Origin: Pseudomonadota bacterium
Lineage (GTDB): Bacteria > Desulfobacterota > Desulfobaccia > Desulfobaccales > 0-14-0-80-60-11
Assembly (NCBI GenBank): GCA_018897875.1
Contig: JAHIKF010000446.1
Location: 1 to 19,041, forward strand
Direction of reading: 5' to 3'
Length of the DNA stretch: 19,041 nt
Shown: positions 6,669 to 14,183 of the stretch, in pieces
How positions within the stretch are numbered: the first letter of the stretch is position 1
Layout: every line of letters begins with the position of its first letter
The notes under the pieces: model-generated
Databases searched by the model: none
The model's input: only the letters and a program-made list of their open reading frames with translations
Told to the model about the DNA's origin: nothing
Position numbers and translations under genes: made by a program

Positions 6669-6722
6669 ATGAATAACCCATACGAGCAAGGTTTCTTATA
6701 CGAAGCAGTCAAAAAACAATGA
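6669..6722 (+). other. 17-codon open frame, possible gene remnant
   Basis: ATG at 6669 opens a frame reading MNNPYEQGFLYEAVKKQ and then TGA. Its composition is protein-like and it stops just before the palindromic repeat at 6731. There is only a weak ribosome site (GAAGG, 13 bases upstream). It may be the start of a gene whose remainder was lost, or chance. Confidence 0.2.
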
Positions 6723-6730
6723 ATATTTAT

Positions 6731-6809
6731 GTCATTCTGAACGGAGCGCAGCGGAGTGAAGAATCTCGGCGGCTTGAAAACAGAGATTCTTCGCTGCGCT
6801 CAGAATGAC
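6731..6809. repeat. Imperfect long inverted repeat (79 bp)
   Basis: GTCATTCTGA (6731-6740) pairs with TCAGAATGAC (6800-6809). GAAGAATCTC (6758-6767) pairs with GAGATTCTTC (6783-6792). The left arm carries about ten extra bases (ACGGAGCGCAGCGGAGT) against the right arm's GCTGCGC. The CATTCTGA...GAAGAATCTC motif is a dispersed intergenic repeat in many bacteria. Confidence 0.7.
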
Positions 6810-6851
6810 AAAGAATAGTCTTTTGATTGCTCTTTTATATGAAAATAGCTC

Positions 6852-6930
6852 GGTGGGGCGGGCCTCTGTGCAGTGGGGCGGGCGTCCCCGCCCGCCAACC
6901 GATGTGGCGGCCAGGGCCGGCCGCCCCACC
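6852..6930. repeat. Two-hairpin palindromic element, copy 2 (79 bp)
   Basis: Terminal inverted repeats GGTGGGGCGG (6852-6861) and CCGCCCCACC (6921-6930). Internal hairpins are GGCGGGCG/CGCCCGCC (6877-6884 with 6889-6896, loop TCCC) and GGCGGCC/GGCCGCC (6906-6912 with 6919-6925). The 20-base hairpin at 6877-6896 is the exact reverse complement of 6349-6368. Confidence 0.6.
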
Positions 6931-7008
6931 AACACCAGCTATTTTGCATCGTTCGTTGTGTCCGTGAGGAAATGATCGTTGGTATAAAGAGGAGCAACCA
7001 GAAGCATC

Positions 7009-7950
7009 ATGGAACCTGACGCAAAAATCTATGTGGCCGGGCACCAGGGTCTGGTGGGAGGCGCCATTTGGCGGCTTTTGCAGACTGCCGGGTTTAAGAA
7101 CCTGGTGGGCCGCAGCTTACCGGAATTGGACCTGCGGGATCAGGCCGCGGTGACCGGCTTTTTTGGCCGGGAGCGCCCGGAGTACGTCTTCCTGGCGGCC
7201 GCCCGGGTAGGGGGGATCAGGGCCAATGCCACGTTTCCGGCGGACTTTATTTACGACAACCTGATGATTCAGACCAACATCATTCACCAGGCCTACCGGC
7301 ATGAGGTCAAAAAGCTCCTCTTCCTGGGGAGTTCCTGCATCTACCCCAGGCTCTGTCCCCAGCCCATGAAAGAAGACTTTTTTCTGGACGGTAAGCTGGA
7401 ACCCACCAATGAGCCCTACGCGGTGGCGAAGATCGCCGGCATCAAGATGTGCCAGTCCTATAACCGGCAGTACGGCACCTGTTTCATCTCGGTGATGCCC
7501 ACCAATCTCTACGGCCCGGGAGATAATTTTGACCTGCTGGACTCCCACGTCATCCCCGCCTTGATCCGGAAGTTTCATCAGGCCAAGGTTGCGGGCGACC
7601 CCGAGGTGGTGGTCTGGGGCACCGGCACTCCCCGGCGGGAATTTCTCTACGTCGACGATCTGGCTGACGCCTGCCTCTTCTTGATGGAAAACTATCAGGA
7701 AGGGGAGATCATCAACGTGGGGGTGGGCCAGGACGTGCAGATCATGGAGTTGGCCCGCCACGTGGCGGCCGTGACGGGCTTTAGCGGCAGGATCGTGATG
7801 GATCCCAGTTATCCCGACGGCACCCCCAGGAAACTGTTGGACGTCAGCCGCATCACCGCCCTGGGGTGGCAGGCCCGGACACCTCTCAAAGAGGGGTTGC
7901 ACAAGGCCTACGACTGGTTTTGCCGCAGCCCCTGGGCTCAGAAACCCTGA
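7009..7950 (+). CDS. fcl: GDP-L-fucose synthase
   Basis: This 313-residue short-chain dehydrogenase/reductase carries out the NADPH-dependent 3,5-epimerisation and 4-reduction of GDP-4-keto-6-deoxy-D-mannose to GDP-L-fucose, a cytoplasmic precursor for surface glycans. The nucleotide-binding GHQGLVG is at residues 11-17, family-specific AARVGGI at 64-70, and LGSSCIYP at 106-113 with catalytic Ser108 and Cys110. The YAVAK catalytic pair is Tyr137/Lys141, and His180 follows in LLDSHVIPALIRKF. These positions are one off the E. coli enzyme, so the protein is complete. AGGAG lies 14 bases before the ATG, a slightly long spacing. The usual partner gmd (GDP-mannose dehydratase) is not in the window. 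It converges on the lipid-type operon and may serve the same surface-polymer locus. Confidence 0.93.
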   Translation: MEPDAKIYVAGHQGLVGGAIWRLLQTAGFKNLVGRSLPELDLRDQAAVTGFFGRERPEYVFLAAARVGGIRANATFPADFIYDNLMIQTNIIHQAYRHEVKKLLFLGSSCIYPRLCPQPMKEDFFLDGKLEPTNEPYAVAKIAGIKMCQSYNRQYGTCFISVMPTNLYGPGDNFDLLDSHVIPALIRKFHQAKVAGDPEVVVWGTGTPRREFLYVDDLADACLFLMENYQEGEIINVGVGQDVQIMELARHVAAVTGFSGRIVMDPSYPDGTPRKLLDVSRITALGWQARTPLKEGLHKAYDWFCRSPWAQKP

Positions 7951-8027
7951 GCCGGCACCCCCTTCGCCAAGTTTCGTCGGTAGAAACCCTGATACCAAAC
8001 TGCGATCATACAGGCAATTTATCTTCA

Positions 8028-8088
8028 TGTAGGGGCGGACCCATGTGTCCGCCCTCAGGTTGGGCGCACACGCGGGTGCGCCCCTACA
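8028..8088. repeat. Two-hairpin palindromic element, copy 3 (61 bp)
   Basis: Terminal inverted repeats TGTAGGGGC (8028-8036) and GCCCCTACA (8080-8088). Internal hairpins are GGCGGAC/GTCCGCC (8034-8040 with 8047-8053) and GGGCGCAC/GTGCGCCC (8062-8069 with 8076-8083). It sits between convergent genes, where it could also act as a transcription end. Confidence 0.6.
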
Positions 8089-8129
8089 GACCGTGAGCTT
8101 TTCTTACTTCTATGAGCGCAACCTGGTAT

Positions 8130-8153
8130 GACCCCCCATTCCCTGGGGGAGTC
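8130..8153. other. Hairpin between convergent genes
   Basis: GAC-CCCCC (8130-8137 region) pairs with GGGGG-(A)-GTC (8145-8153) around ATTCCCT. No T-run follows on either strand, so it is not a canonical intrinsic terminator. It lies 42 bases past the end of the minus-strand operon. Confidence 0.3.
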
Positions 8154-8195
8154 AGAATGAAGCTGACGTGCAGAGGTCAGTGTTCCGGCCGAGGC

Positions 8196-9911
8196 TTATG
8201 GCTTTGGGGTCAACCAGGGGCGCATGTCGATCAGGCGCACATGCTGATCCATGGCCACGGCCTGGAAGGCGGGGTCAGAGAGCAGGGCAAATTTAGCCCG
8301 CCCGGCCGTAAGATGGCGGACCTGCTCATCGAACGGGGCGAAAAACGGGCCGTAAATCCGTTCGGCCAGCCCCTTGGCTTCCCCGGGAAGATGGGGCTTA
8401 TCGCCGGGAAAGAGAAAGTAGCCGCCCTTCAAGAAGGCCGGGGTGAAATGACGGTCATCGACGATGAGAAAGGCGATGCCATACTTGCGACAGAAGGCCA
8501 CCACTTCCTGGGGGTCAGCCGCGTAGTAGGCCTTAAAGAGATCCGCCAGCCGGGGCTTAAGTTTGGCCCAGTAACCCCGGCTCCAGGGGTGGGCCAGCTC
8601 ATAGGTGGCAAAGGCCCGGCGTTGCGCGAAGGTGGGGATGGTGTCCATCAGGTTGGGGTGGCCGGCGATGAGGGCATCCTTGGGCGTTCCGACCAGGGCG
8701 GCATAGACGGCCTCGTAGGCCGAGTAATCTTTGAGGCCGACCCCGTGGAGGCGCCAGGTGCCCAGGGATGCTGCCGCCACCAGGACCAGGATGGCCAGAT
8801 GGCGGGGCCAGCGCTCAACCCGCAGCGCGGTCTTGAGCCCCAGGGCCAGGAACAGGCAAAAGAACAGATTCAAGGTATACATCAGATACCGGTCGGGAAC
8901 GAATAACTTCAACAAAAAGAGCCGGGCCAGGAAATAGAGGACCAGAGAGGACAATCCCAGGTAGCCGGCGGGTTTGAGCGCTTGCCGCCAGGTGGGCCAG
9001 TCCAGGCGCCAGAACCCGGCCGCCAGCAGCGCCAGGAGCCCCGCACAAGTTAGGCCGCCGGCCACCGGACCCCACTCCTGAAACGGCGGGATGAATTCCC
9101 AGGGGCTGATAAATTTCCACAGCAGCGAAGCTTCCGGCAGAATAGGGTAACGGCCGTGGGCGTAGAACTCGGGGTGATTGACCATCTCTTGGGCGCGCAC
9201 CAGAGGTCCGTAGCCGTCGGCGCTGAACTGGAGGTTCATCGCCACTACCAGCACCGCTCCCAGGCCCAGGAGGACAAAGTGGGCGGCCTGGGCCGGGAAA
9301 GGCGGGGGGTTATCCCGGCCCAGGCGCGCCAGCAGCCAGGCCAGCAATGCCGCCGGGGCCGCCACCAGGAAGATGTAAGGGATGAACAGGGCCTGGAGCA
9401 GGAGCGCCCCGCCCATGACCCAGGGCCGCCGGGCCTGCCAGCCCAGCCAGAAGAGGGCCAGGAGCGGGGCCGCAAAGGACCGGGCCAGGCCGCCGGCCAG
9501 GTTGTCCAGAAAGAAGGGCATCAGCCAGAAGCAGGCCACCATGGTCCACCCCAGGCGGCGGTCAGCCAGGCGGGTCCCGATCTTAAAGAGGCAGACGGCC
9601 AGGAAGACGAACAGGCACCCGGGAAGGAGCTTGGAGAAGACCAGGGGGGACACCCACCAGGAGGCCACCCAGTAGAGACCCTTGACGCCCCAGGTAACGT
9701 AGGCCCTTGCATAGCCGGTAAGGAAGTCGCCCGGGAATAAGGCCGGGTCCTGCCATTGCTGCATCCAGTAGAGTTGCTGGCGGACGTCGTCATTAATGAT
9801 AAAAGGATTGGTCAGAGATTGGAAGTGCGCCAAAACGAAGACGACCCCGGAAATCAGGGCCACCATTATTTCGGGCCAGGGATCCCTGGTCCAGCCTTTC
9901 TGGTGCTCCAT
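8196..9911 (-). CDS. Polytopic membrane protein, GT-C glycosyltransferase-like
   Basis: A 571-residue protein of about 11-13 membrane segments with a soluble C-terminal domain of about 150 residues. After the first membrane segment comes an Asp-Asp pair at residues 41-42 (FIINDDVRQQLYW), placed as the catalytic acid of GT-C enzymes, which use polyprenyl-phosphate sugars at the outer face of the inner membrane. The C-terminal part (TPKDALIAGHPNLMDTIPTFA, then VAFCRKYGIAFLIVDDRHF) is like domains of large uncharacterised GT-C-like proteins. The ATG at 9911 starts four bases after the acyltransferase stop; an upstream open extension overlaps that gene and is rejected. It is the last gene of the seven-gene operon, so glycosylation of the product is a reasonable guess. 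The transfer reaction is not proven by sequence. Confidence 0.7.
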   Translation of the reverse strand: MEHQKGWTRDPWPEIMVALISGVVFVLAHFQSLTNPFIINDDVRQQLYWMQQWQDPALFPGDFLTGYARAYVTWGVKGLYWVASWWVSPLVFSKLLPGCLFVFLAVCLFKIGTRLADRRLGWTMVACFWLMPFFLDNLAGGLARSFAAPLLALFWLGWQARRPWVMGGALLLQALFIPYIFLVAAPAALLAWLLARLGRDNPPPFPAQAAHFVLLGLGAVLVVAMNLQFSADGYGPLVRAQEMVNHPEFYAHGRYPILPEASLLWKFISPWEFIPPFQEWGPVAGGLTCAGLLALLAAGFWRLDWPTWRQALKPAGYLGLSSLVLYFLARLFLLKLFVPDRYLMYTLNLFFCLFLALGLKTALRVERWPRHLAILVLVAAASLGTWRLHGVGLKDYSAYEAVYAALVGTPKDALIAGHPNLMDTIPTFAQRRAFATYELAHPWSRGYWAKLKPRLADLFKAYYAADPQEVVAFCRKYGIAFLIVDDRHFTPAFLKGGYFLFPGDKPHLPGEAKGLAERIYGPFFAPFDEQVRHLTAGRAKFALLSDPAFQAVAMDQHVRLIDMRPWLTPKP

Positions 9912-9915
9912 GGTT

Positions 9916-11052
9916 TCAGATGGGTTTTTCAAAGACGCGGAAGACCTTGTAGCGCTGGCCGCCCAGGGCCAGGATAACCTTGATCCAGTGCTTGAGGTTG
10001 GCCGGGACCAGGGAAAGATCGGCCATCTCACAGGGAGTGTGCTTTACCAGGTAGATATAGGCGCGCAGGAGCAGGGCCAGGTGAAAGTACCGCCGCTGGT
10101 AAGGCTGGCTGATCCCCACCACCATGGCCCGGATCTTCGTGACCGGCCGGTACTTGGCCCAATAGAGCAGGCGGAGTTTGCCCCAGAGGGTCAGACGCCC
10201 GTTTAACTGCCGGATGAGAGGATTGAGGTCGGGCAGGCTGATGCCGAAACCGGCCACGCGGTCGTCGTCCAGGAGAACATAAGCCATTTCCGGGCGTAAA
10301 CAGGGTTTGACCATGGCAAACATATCATCGAACTGGCGCCGGGTCAGGGGCACGTGGCCCCAGTTGGGCGCCCAGGCCGTATTGAACAGTTGGAAGACTT
10401 CGTCGGCGCGGCGGTCGACTTGTTTGGGGTTGTAGGTCACGATCTTGATGTCCTGCCCGCGCATGATCTCGTCATAGCGTCGCTGCATGGCTTCCAGGTC
10501 CGCCTGCCGGTTGGTGATCTTGTAAGCATGCCAATCCATGGCTTTGACAAAACCCAGGGAGGCCAGGAGGTCCTGGTAATAAGGCGGGTTGTAGGTCTGG
10601 AAGATGACCGGCATGGAGTCAAACCCCTCCACCAGCAGCCCCATCTCATCGTAGATGCCGAAATTCAAGGGGCCTACCAGGCGGGTCTTGCCACGCTCTC
10701 GCAGCCAGGCGGCCGCCGCCTCAAACAGGGCTGCGGCCACGTCCCGGTCCGGGATAGACTCAAAGAACCCGAAGAAACCGGTTTCCGGGCCGTGACAGGT
10801 GTCATGGAGCCGATTGATGTGGGCTGACAGGCGCCCGACCGGCCTGCCGTCTTGGGAGGCCAAAAAATACCGGGCTTCGCCGATCTCAAAGAAGGGCCCG
10901 CGCCGGGGATCCAGAAACTGGCGCTGTTGAGAGAGAATAGGGGGCACCCAGTAAGGGTCCCCTTGATAAATGTGCCAGGGCAGGCGGAGAAATTCCCATA
11001 AGGACGCGTCATTCTGAACGGGAGAAACCGTGATCTCCCCGCTTGACTCCAT
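9916..11052 (-). CDS. GNAT-like N-acyltransferase, YghO-like
   Basis: A 378-residue cytoplasmic protein without membrane segments. Its pattern (PYWVPPILSQQRQFLDP near the start, RLVGPLNFGIYDEMGLLVEGF, IFQTYNPPYYQDLLASLGFVKAMDWHAYKI) resembles the large GNAT-fold proteins grouped with E. coli YghO. The bacterial ceramide synthase of Caulobacter is also described as a GNAT-type acyltransferase, which makes N-acylation of a long-chain base a plausible role given the serine palmitoyltransferase-like gene in this operon. That assignment is inference. The ATG at 11052 is chosen over the TTG one codon earlier because AGAGG lies seven bases upstream. It follows the adaptor gene by 11 bases and precedes the membrane protein gene by four, so translation is probably coupled. 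Confidence 0.7.
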   Translation of the reverse strand: MESSGEITVSPVQNDASLWEFLRLPWHIYQGDPYWVPPILSQQRQFLDPRRGPFFEIGEARYFLASQDGRPVGRLSAHINRLHDTCHGPETGFFGFFESIPDRDVAAALFEAAAAWLRERGKTRLVGPLNFGIYDEMGLLVEGFDSMPVIFQTYNPPYYQDLLASLGFVKAMDWHAYKITNRQADLEAMQRRYDEIMRGQDIKIVTYNPKQVDRRADEVFQLFNTAWAPNWGHVPLTRRQFDDMFAMVKPCLRPEMAYVLLDDDRVAGFGISLPDLNPLIRQLNGRLTLWGKLRLLYWAKYRPVTKIRAMVVGISQPYQRRYFHLALLLRAYIYLVKHTPCEMADLSLVPANLKHWIKVILALGGQRYKVFRVFEKPI

Positions 11053-11063
11053 CAATGTACCTC

Positions 11064-12032
11064 TTACTCGGATTTGCGCAGAACGATGCGAGCCTTCAAG
11101 CCTTCTTTTAAGTCCAGGTCGGGGTTAGGGACTTTTAACTCGACTTCATAGTAGGCAGGCTGTTCAGGGCCGGTGGCAATAGAGGACCAGGCAACGCGGC
11201 TGACCGTGGCCTGGAATTTCTTCCCCGGTAGGGCGTCCAGGGTCACATCGGCCTTTTGGCCGATTTTAACCTGGAGGGCCTCGATTTCAAAGGCCTGGGC
11301 CCGCAGGAGCATGGGGTCCATCACCCCCACTTGAAAGGCGGCCGGCATGGGGTTCAGTTCGGCGCCTTCCCGCATCTCGGGGTTGACCCAGACGACGTAG
11401 CCGCTGCAGGGGGCTTTCAGGCTCACTTCCCGAGGCACCTGGCCGGGTTTCAAGGCAGTGCCCACCAAGCTACTCAAGACCTCCTGGTCTTGCTGGGCCA
11501 GTTGGCGGTCCTTTTTCAGCCTCTCCTGGAGGGTGGCCTTCTCCCTTACCAGGAACTGCAATTCTTCGTTGACCTGGGCCAGGCCTTGGGAGGGCGCTAA
11601 TTTTTTCTGGACCAACTGGTTGAGTTCCCGTTGTTTATTCTTCAAGGGTACCATATTCCGCTGCACTGCCGATAGTTTCATCTCCATTTCGGCCAGTTGC
11701 GGCGGCGACAGACGCTGTTGGATCGCCATCCGCGCTTCCGGAGCCAAGCGATAAGTCGCCAGGACATCCCCTGCTTTTACCTGCTGTCCGGAGTGCACCT
11801 TTAGTGCGGTGATGACGCCCTTGAAGGGCAATTCGATTCGCCGCTTCAGGGAACAGAATACTTTAGCGTTAAAGATTATTTCCGGCTCCCCGTTTGCAGG
11901 CGGCGTGGTGGCCCGAGTGACCGGCGCCTCCCCGGCGAATCCGTCTCCCGGGAGGCTTAATCCCAGACAAATGGCCAACATCCAGCCCCCTAAGGCCGCC
12001 CACTTACTTCTGCCAAGCACTCGCATCAACAT
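11064..12032 (-). CDS. Periplasmic adaptor (HlyD/RND-type membrane fusion protein)
   Basis: This 322-residue protein would join an inner-membrane transporter to an outer-membrane channel. It has a signal-like N-terminus with a hydrophobic core at about residues 12-28. A split biotinyl-lipoyl domain follows: first half ITALKVHSGQQVKAGDVLATY near 74-94, second half SLKAPCSGYVVWVNPEMREGAEL near 204-226. A long alpha-helical hairpin rich in Gln, Leu and Lys lies between (about 105-190), and a beta-barrel domain near 240-320 closes it. The ATG at 12032 has AGGGA about six bases upstream and overlaps the TolC-like gene by 29 bases; an ATG at 12026 is an alternative. It completes a tripartite exporter with the two ABC genes and the channel gene upstream. 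Confidence 0.87.
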   Translation of the reverse strand: MLMRVLGRSKWAALGGWMLAICLGLSLPGDGFAGEAPVTRATTPPANGEPEIIFNAKVFCSLKRRIELPFKGVITALKVHSGQQVKAGDVLATYRLAPEARMAIQQRLSPPQLAEMEMKLSAVQRNMVPLKNKQRELNQLVQKKLAPSQGLAQVNEELQFLVREKATLQERLKKDRQLAQQDQEVLSSLVGTALKPGQVPREVSLKAPCSGYVVWVNPEMREGAELNPMPAAFQVGVMDPMLLRAQAFEIEALQVKIGQKADVTLDALPGKKFQATVSRVAWSSIATGPEQPAYYEVELKVPNPDLDLKEGLKARIVLRKSE

Positions 12033-13479
12033 AGGTATTCCCTAAATCTCCTGATAACTCCCGAAGCTTTAGAACTTGTTGGTCATAGGACACGCCGGAA
12101 TTTAACGTGGTCTTTTGGGCTTTTAGAACCTCAATGCGACTCTCCAAGAACGCCGAGAGGGGCGCTTCTCCAGAATGGTAGCGGACTTCTTGCTGGTGGG
12201 ACTTGAGCCGGGCCAGTTCTTCCAGGGATTGGGCATTTTTCAGGGCTACACTATATTCATTAATCTTCCCAAGGACTCCGAACCATTTATCCGCTAATAA
12301 ACTTTCTTTTTCCCCTTTATTAGCCCCAATCTGTTTTAAGATGGCTTTTTGCCGGGAGACGTTACGGATCCGGGTAAACCCATCCCAGACTGGGATCTCG
12401 AGACCTAAGCCAACATAAAGGCCATAGCTCTGACTTACACTCAAGGGGTCGGGGGTCTGGGCGGTATAGATGATAGTGGGCAAGGACTTGGCGATGGCCA
12501 GACGGATATTATACTGCTGGAGCTGTTTATAGATCTCGAAACCCTTCAGTTCGTAGGAACGGGTTTTGGCTTGCTCCAGCGTAACTGTGGCCGGATTGAA
12601 ACTGCCCAATACCTGACGCCGACTGTCATAAAAAGCCGGGGTGATATCCTGATTGGCTGGCCACCCCAGGAGATTCCTGAGGCTTGATAGAGTCCCTTTT
12701 TCGGCAAGGGCGATTCCCTCCTGCTCGCCCCGGGACAATTGCAATTGCTGCTGGGCCATCTTGACTTCCAGGGAGGTGCCCGTTCCGATAGCCACCCGGT
12801 TTTCGGCATAGGTGAGGTTTTCCTGGGCTACCTTAATCAGGTCTTTCTGAATTCCTGCCTGCTTGTGCAAGGCGTCCAGTTGCAGATAGCAACTTCCCAG
12901 ACCTTGCAGCCCACCGGAAATTACGCCGAGGTGACCGAGAATCGCCGCTTGAGTGGCCAACTTCCGGGCCTGGAGGGAAAAGTACGCCCCTAAGGGGTTA
13001 TATGGTTCCGTAGAAAAATTTAAACTGTAGGGTTTGCCGTAGTTTGTCCCCGAGGGGCGGTTAACATAATAATAGGTGCGAAAGGTCAAGGGGGGAACCA
13101 TCGCATAACGACTGTCGGTTTCGTCCAGCCGCCCGATGTCTATTTCCAGGGAACTTTTGGTGAAAGCAGGGGACTGGGTTATGGCGATTTTGACGGCTTC
13201 CTCAAAGGTGAGCGGGGTGCCAGGGGCTGGGGTCTGGGCCGCCGGGTGCTGGTCGGCGCCTTGGGCCGGCCGGCACCAGCACATTACCCCGCCAACCATC
13301 ACCAGCATGGCGATGATCAGGCAGGCCTGCGTGGCGGCGATCCAGGGGGCGTAACCAGACAATATCCGCCGGGGACCCCGTTCCGTTCCGGCAGGGTCAA
13401 CCATAGTGTTCACAGAGAAACCAGCCAACCTGGTTATCATGGCCAGGCGCGCTTGGGGTTTCCTGGTAAGGAGGCTCAT
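12004..13479 (-). CDS. TolC-like outer-membrane efflux channel
   Basis: A 491-residue protein of the outer-membrane efflux family. The mature part begins PLTFEEAVKIAITQSPAF, the standard opening of the first TolC repeat. Long coiled-coil helices follow (QKDLIKVAQENLTYAENRVAIGTGTSLEVKMAQQQL), and the second repeat resembles the first near GLYVGLGLEIPVWDGFTRIRNV, a motif shared by OEP proteins. The N-terminus is unusually long: about 45 polar residues precede a hydrophobic segment (ACLIIAMLVMVGGVMCWC) and a cleavage-like AQGAD. The true start may be an internal ATG (codon 15 or 26). As annotated, the ATG overlaps the ATPase stop (ATGA), suggesting coupled translation. It forms the outer-membrane exit of the operon's exporter. 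Confidence 0.85.
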   Translation of the reverse strand: MSLLTRKPQARLAMITRLAGFSVNTMVDPAGTERGPRRILSGYAPWIAATQACLIIAMLVMVGGVMCWCRPAQGADQHPAAQTPAPGTPLTFEEAVKIAITQSPAFTKSSLEIDIGRLDETDSRYAMVPPLTFRTYYYVNRPSGTNYGKPYSLNFSTEPYNPLGAYFSLQARKLATQAAILGHLGVISGGLQGLGSCYLQLDALHKQAGIQKDLIKVAQENLTYAENRVAIGTGTSLEVKMAQQQLQLSRGEQEGIALAEKGTLSSLRNLLGWPANQDITPAFYDSRRQVLGSFNPATVTLEQAKTRSYELKGFEIYKQLQQYNIRLAIAKSLPTIIYTAQTPDPLSVSQSYGLYVGLGLEIPVWDGFTRIRNVSRQKAILKQIGANKGEKESLLADKWFGVLGKINEYSVALKNAQSLEELARLKSHQQEVRYHSGEAPLSAFLESRIEVLKAQKTTLNSGVSYDQQVLKLRELSGDLGNTYVDASAWQK

Positions 13480-14183
13480 TGCTCATAAAGAACGCCGTCT
13501 CGTATCGAACTGATCCGGGTACATCCGGCGGCAATTTCGGGATCATGCGTGACTACTATGATCGCAGTCTTACCGTCACTGACGATTTCCGCAAAATGGT
13601 CCAGGATCGAGTGGCCATGGCTCCGGTCGAGCTGGCCGGTAGGTTCGTCCGCCAGGATGACCTGGGGTTGGTTGACCAGGGCCCGGGCCACTGCCACCCT
13701 TTGGCGCTCACCCCCGGAAAGGCGATTGGAAGAGTGGTGAATGCGGTGCCCCAGGTTGACGCGTTCCAGGGCGACGGCAATACGCTCCGGTCGGTCATGC
13801 CGGTTAACTCCGGCATAGATTAAAGGAAATTCCAGGTTTTCATAGACGGTGGAGTTTTCCAACAGATCACAGCTCTGAAAGACAAATCCTACCCGATTGC
13901 GGCGAAATTCCGCCTGGGCGTTGCGATCCAGGTTGAGCACATCCTGACCGCCCAAAAAATATGAGCCGCTGCTGGGATGGAGAAAAATTCCTAGGATAAA
14001 GAGCAGGGTGGACTTCCCGGATCCCGAAGGCCCCATGATCGCCACGATTTCTCCGGGGTAGACCTTCAGATTGATATTGCGGAGCACCTGAATCAGATCG
14101 ACGCCATTGTCATAGGTCTTGCACAGGTCGGTTACCCGAATCAAGGCGCCGTTGCCCGGGCGGGAAGAAGCAGACTTATTCAT
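13476..14183 (-). CDS. ABC transporter ATP-binding protein, MacB/LolD-type
   Basis: A complete 235-residue ABC ATPase with every core motif. Walker A is GPSGSGKST at 51-59, the Q-loop is VFQSCDLL (Gln103), the signature is LSGGE at 155-159, Walker B is VILADE at 175-180 with catalytic Glu180, the D-loop is GQLD, and the switch His is His213 in VTHD. The subfamily is that of FtsE, LolD and MacB partners, which drive mechanotransmission by FtsX-like permeases. It overlaps the permease gene by eight bases upstream and the channel gene by four downstream, so the three are translationally linked. It powers the exporter from the cytoplasmic face. Confidence 0.95.
   Translation of the reverse strand: MNKSASSRPGNGALIRVTDLCKTYDNGVDLIQVLRNINLKVYPGEIVAIMGPSGSGKSTLLFILGIFLHPSSGSYFLGGQDVLNLDRNAQAEFRRNRVGFVFQSCDLLENSTVYENLEFPLIYAGVNRHDRPERIAVALERVNLGHRIHHSSNRLSGGERQRVAVARALVNQPQVILADEPTGQLDRSHGHSILDHFAEIVSDGKTAIIVVTHDPEIAAGCTRISSIRDGVLYEQ

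Larger units (their letters stand above)
6215..7008. other. Gene-poor, repeat-rich intergenic stretch
   Basis: About 790 bases without a convincing gene. It holds two two-hairpin elements, a third hairpin sharing their GTAGGGTGCG motif (6453-6473), two copies of TGGGCC-ACA/AAA-GGCCCA (6395-6409 and 6510-6524) each in a CGGGTGGGCC...CCCATGAGC context, a long inverted repeat at 6731-6809, and a 17-codon open frame at 6669. The repeats are listed separately. Part of it must hold the promoter for the fucose synthase gene, which I cannot pinpoint. Confidence 0.6.

Noticed and set aside
6215..7008. CRISPR array
   Set aside because: Repeats are palindromic, few, of different sizes and irregularly spaced, without uniform spacers or cas genes.
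8112..8906. Plus-strand open frame of 264 codons
   Set aside because: Antisense shadow of the GT-C-like membrane protein gene, with composition typical of reverse GC-rich coding sequence.
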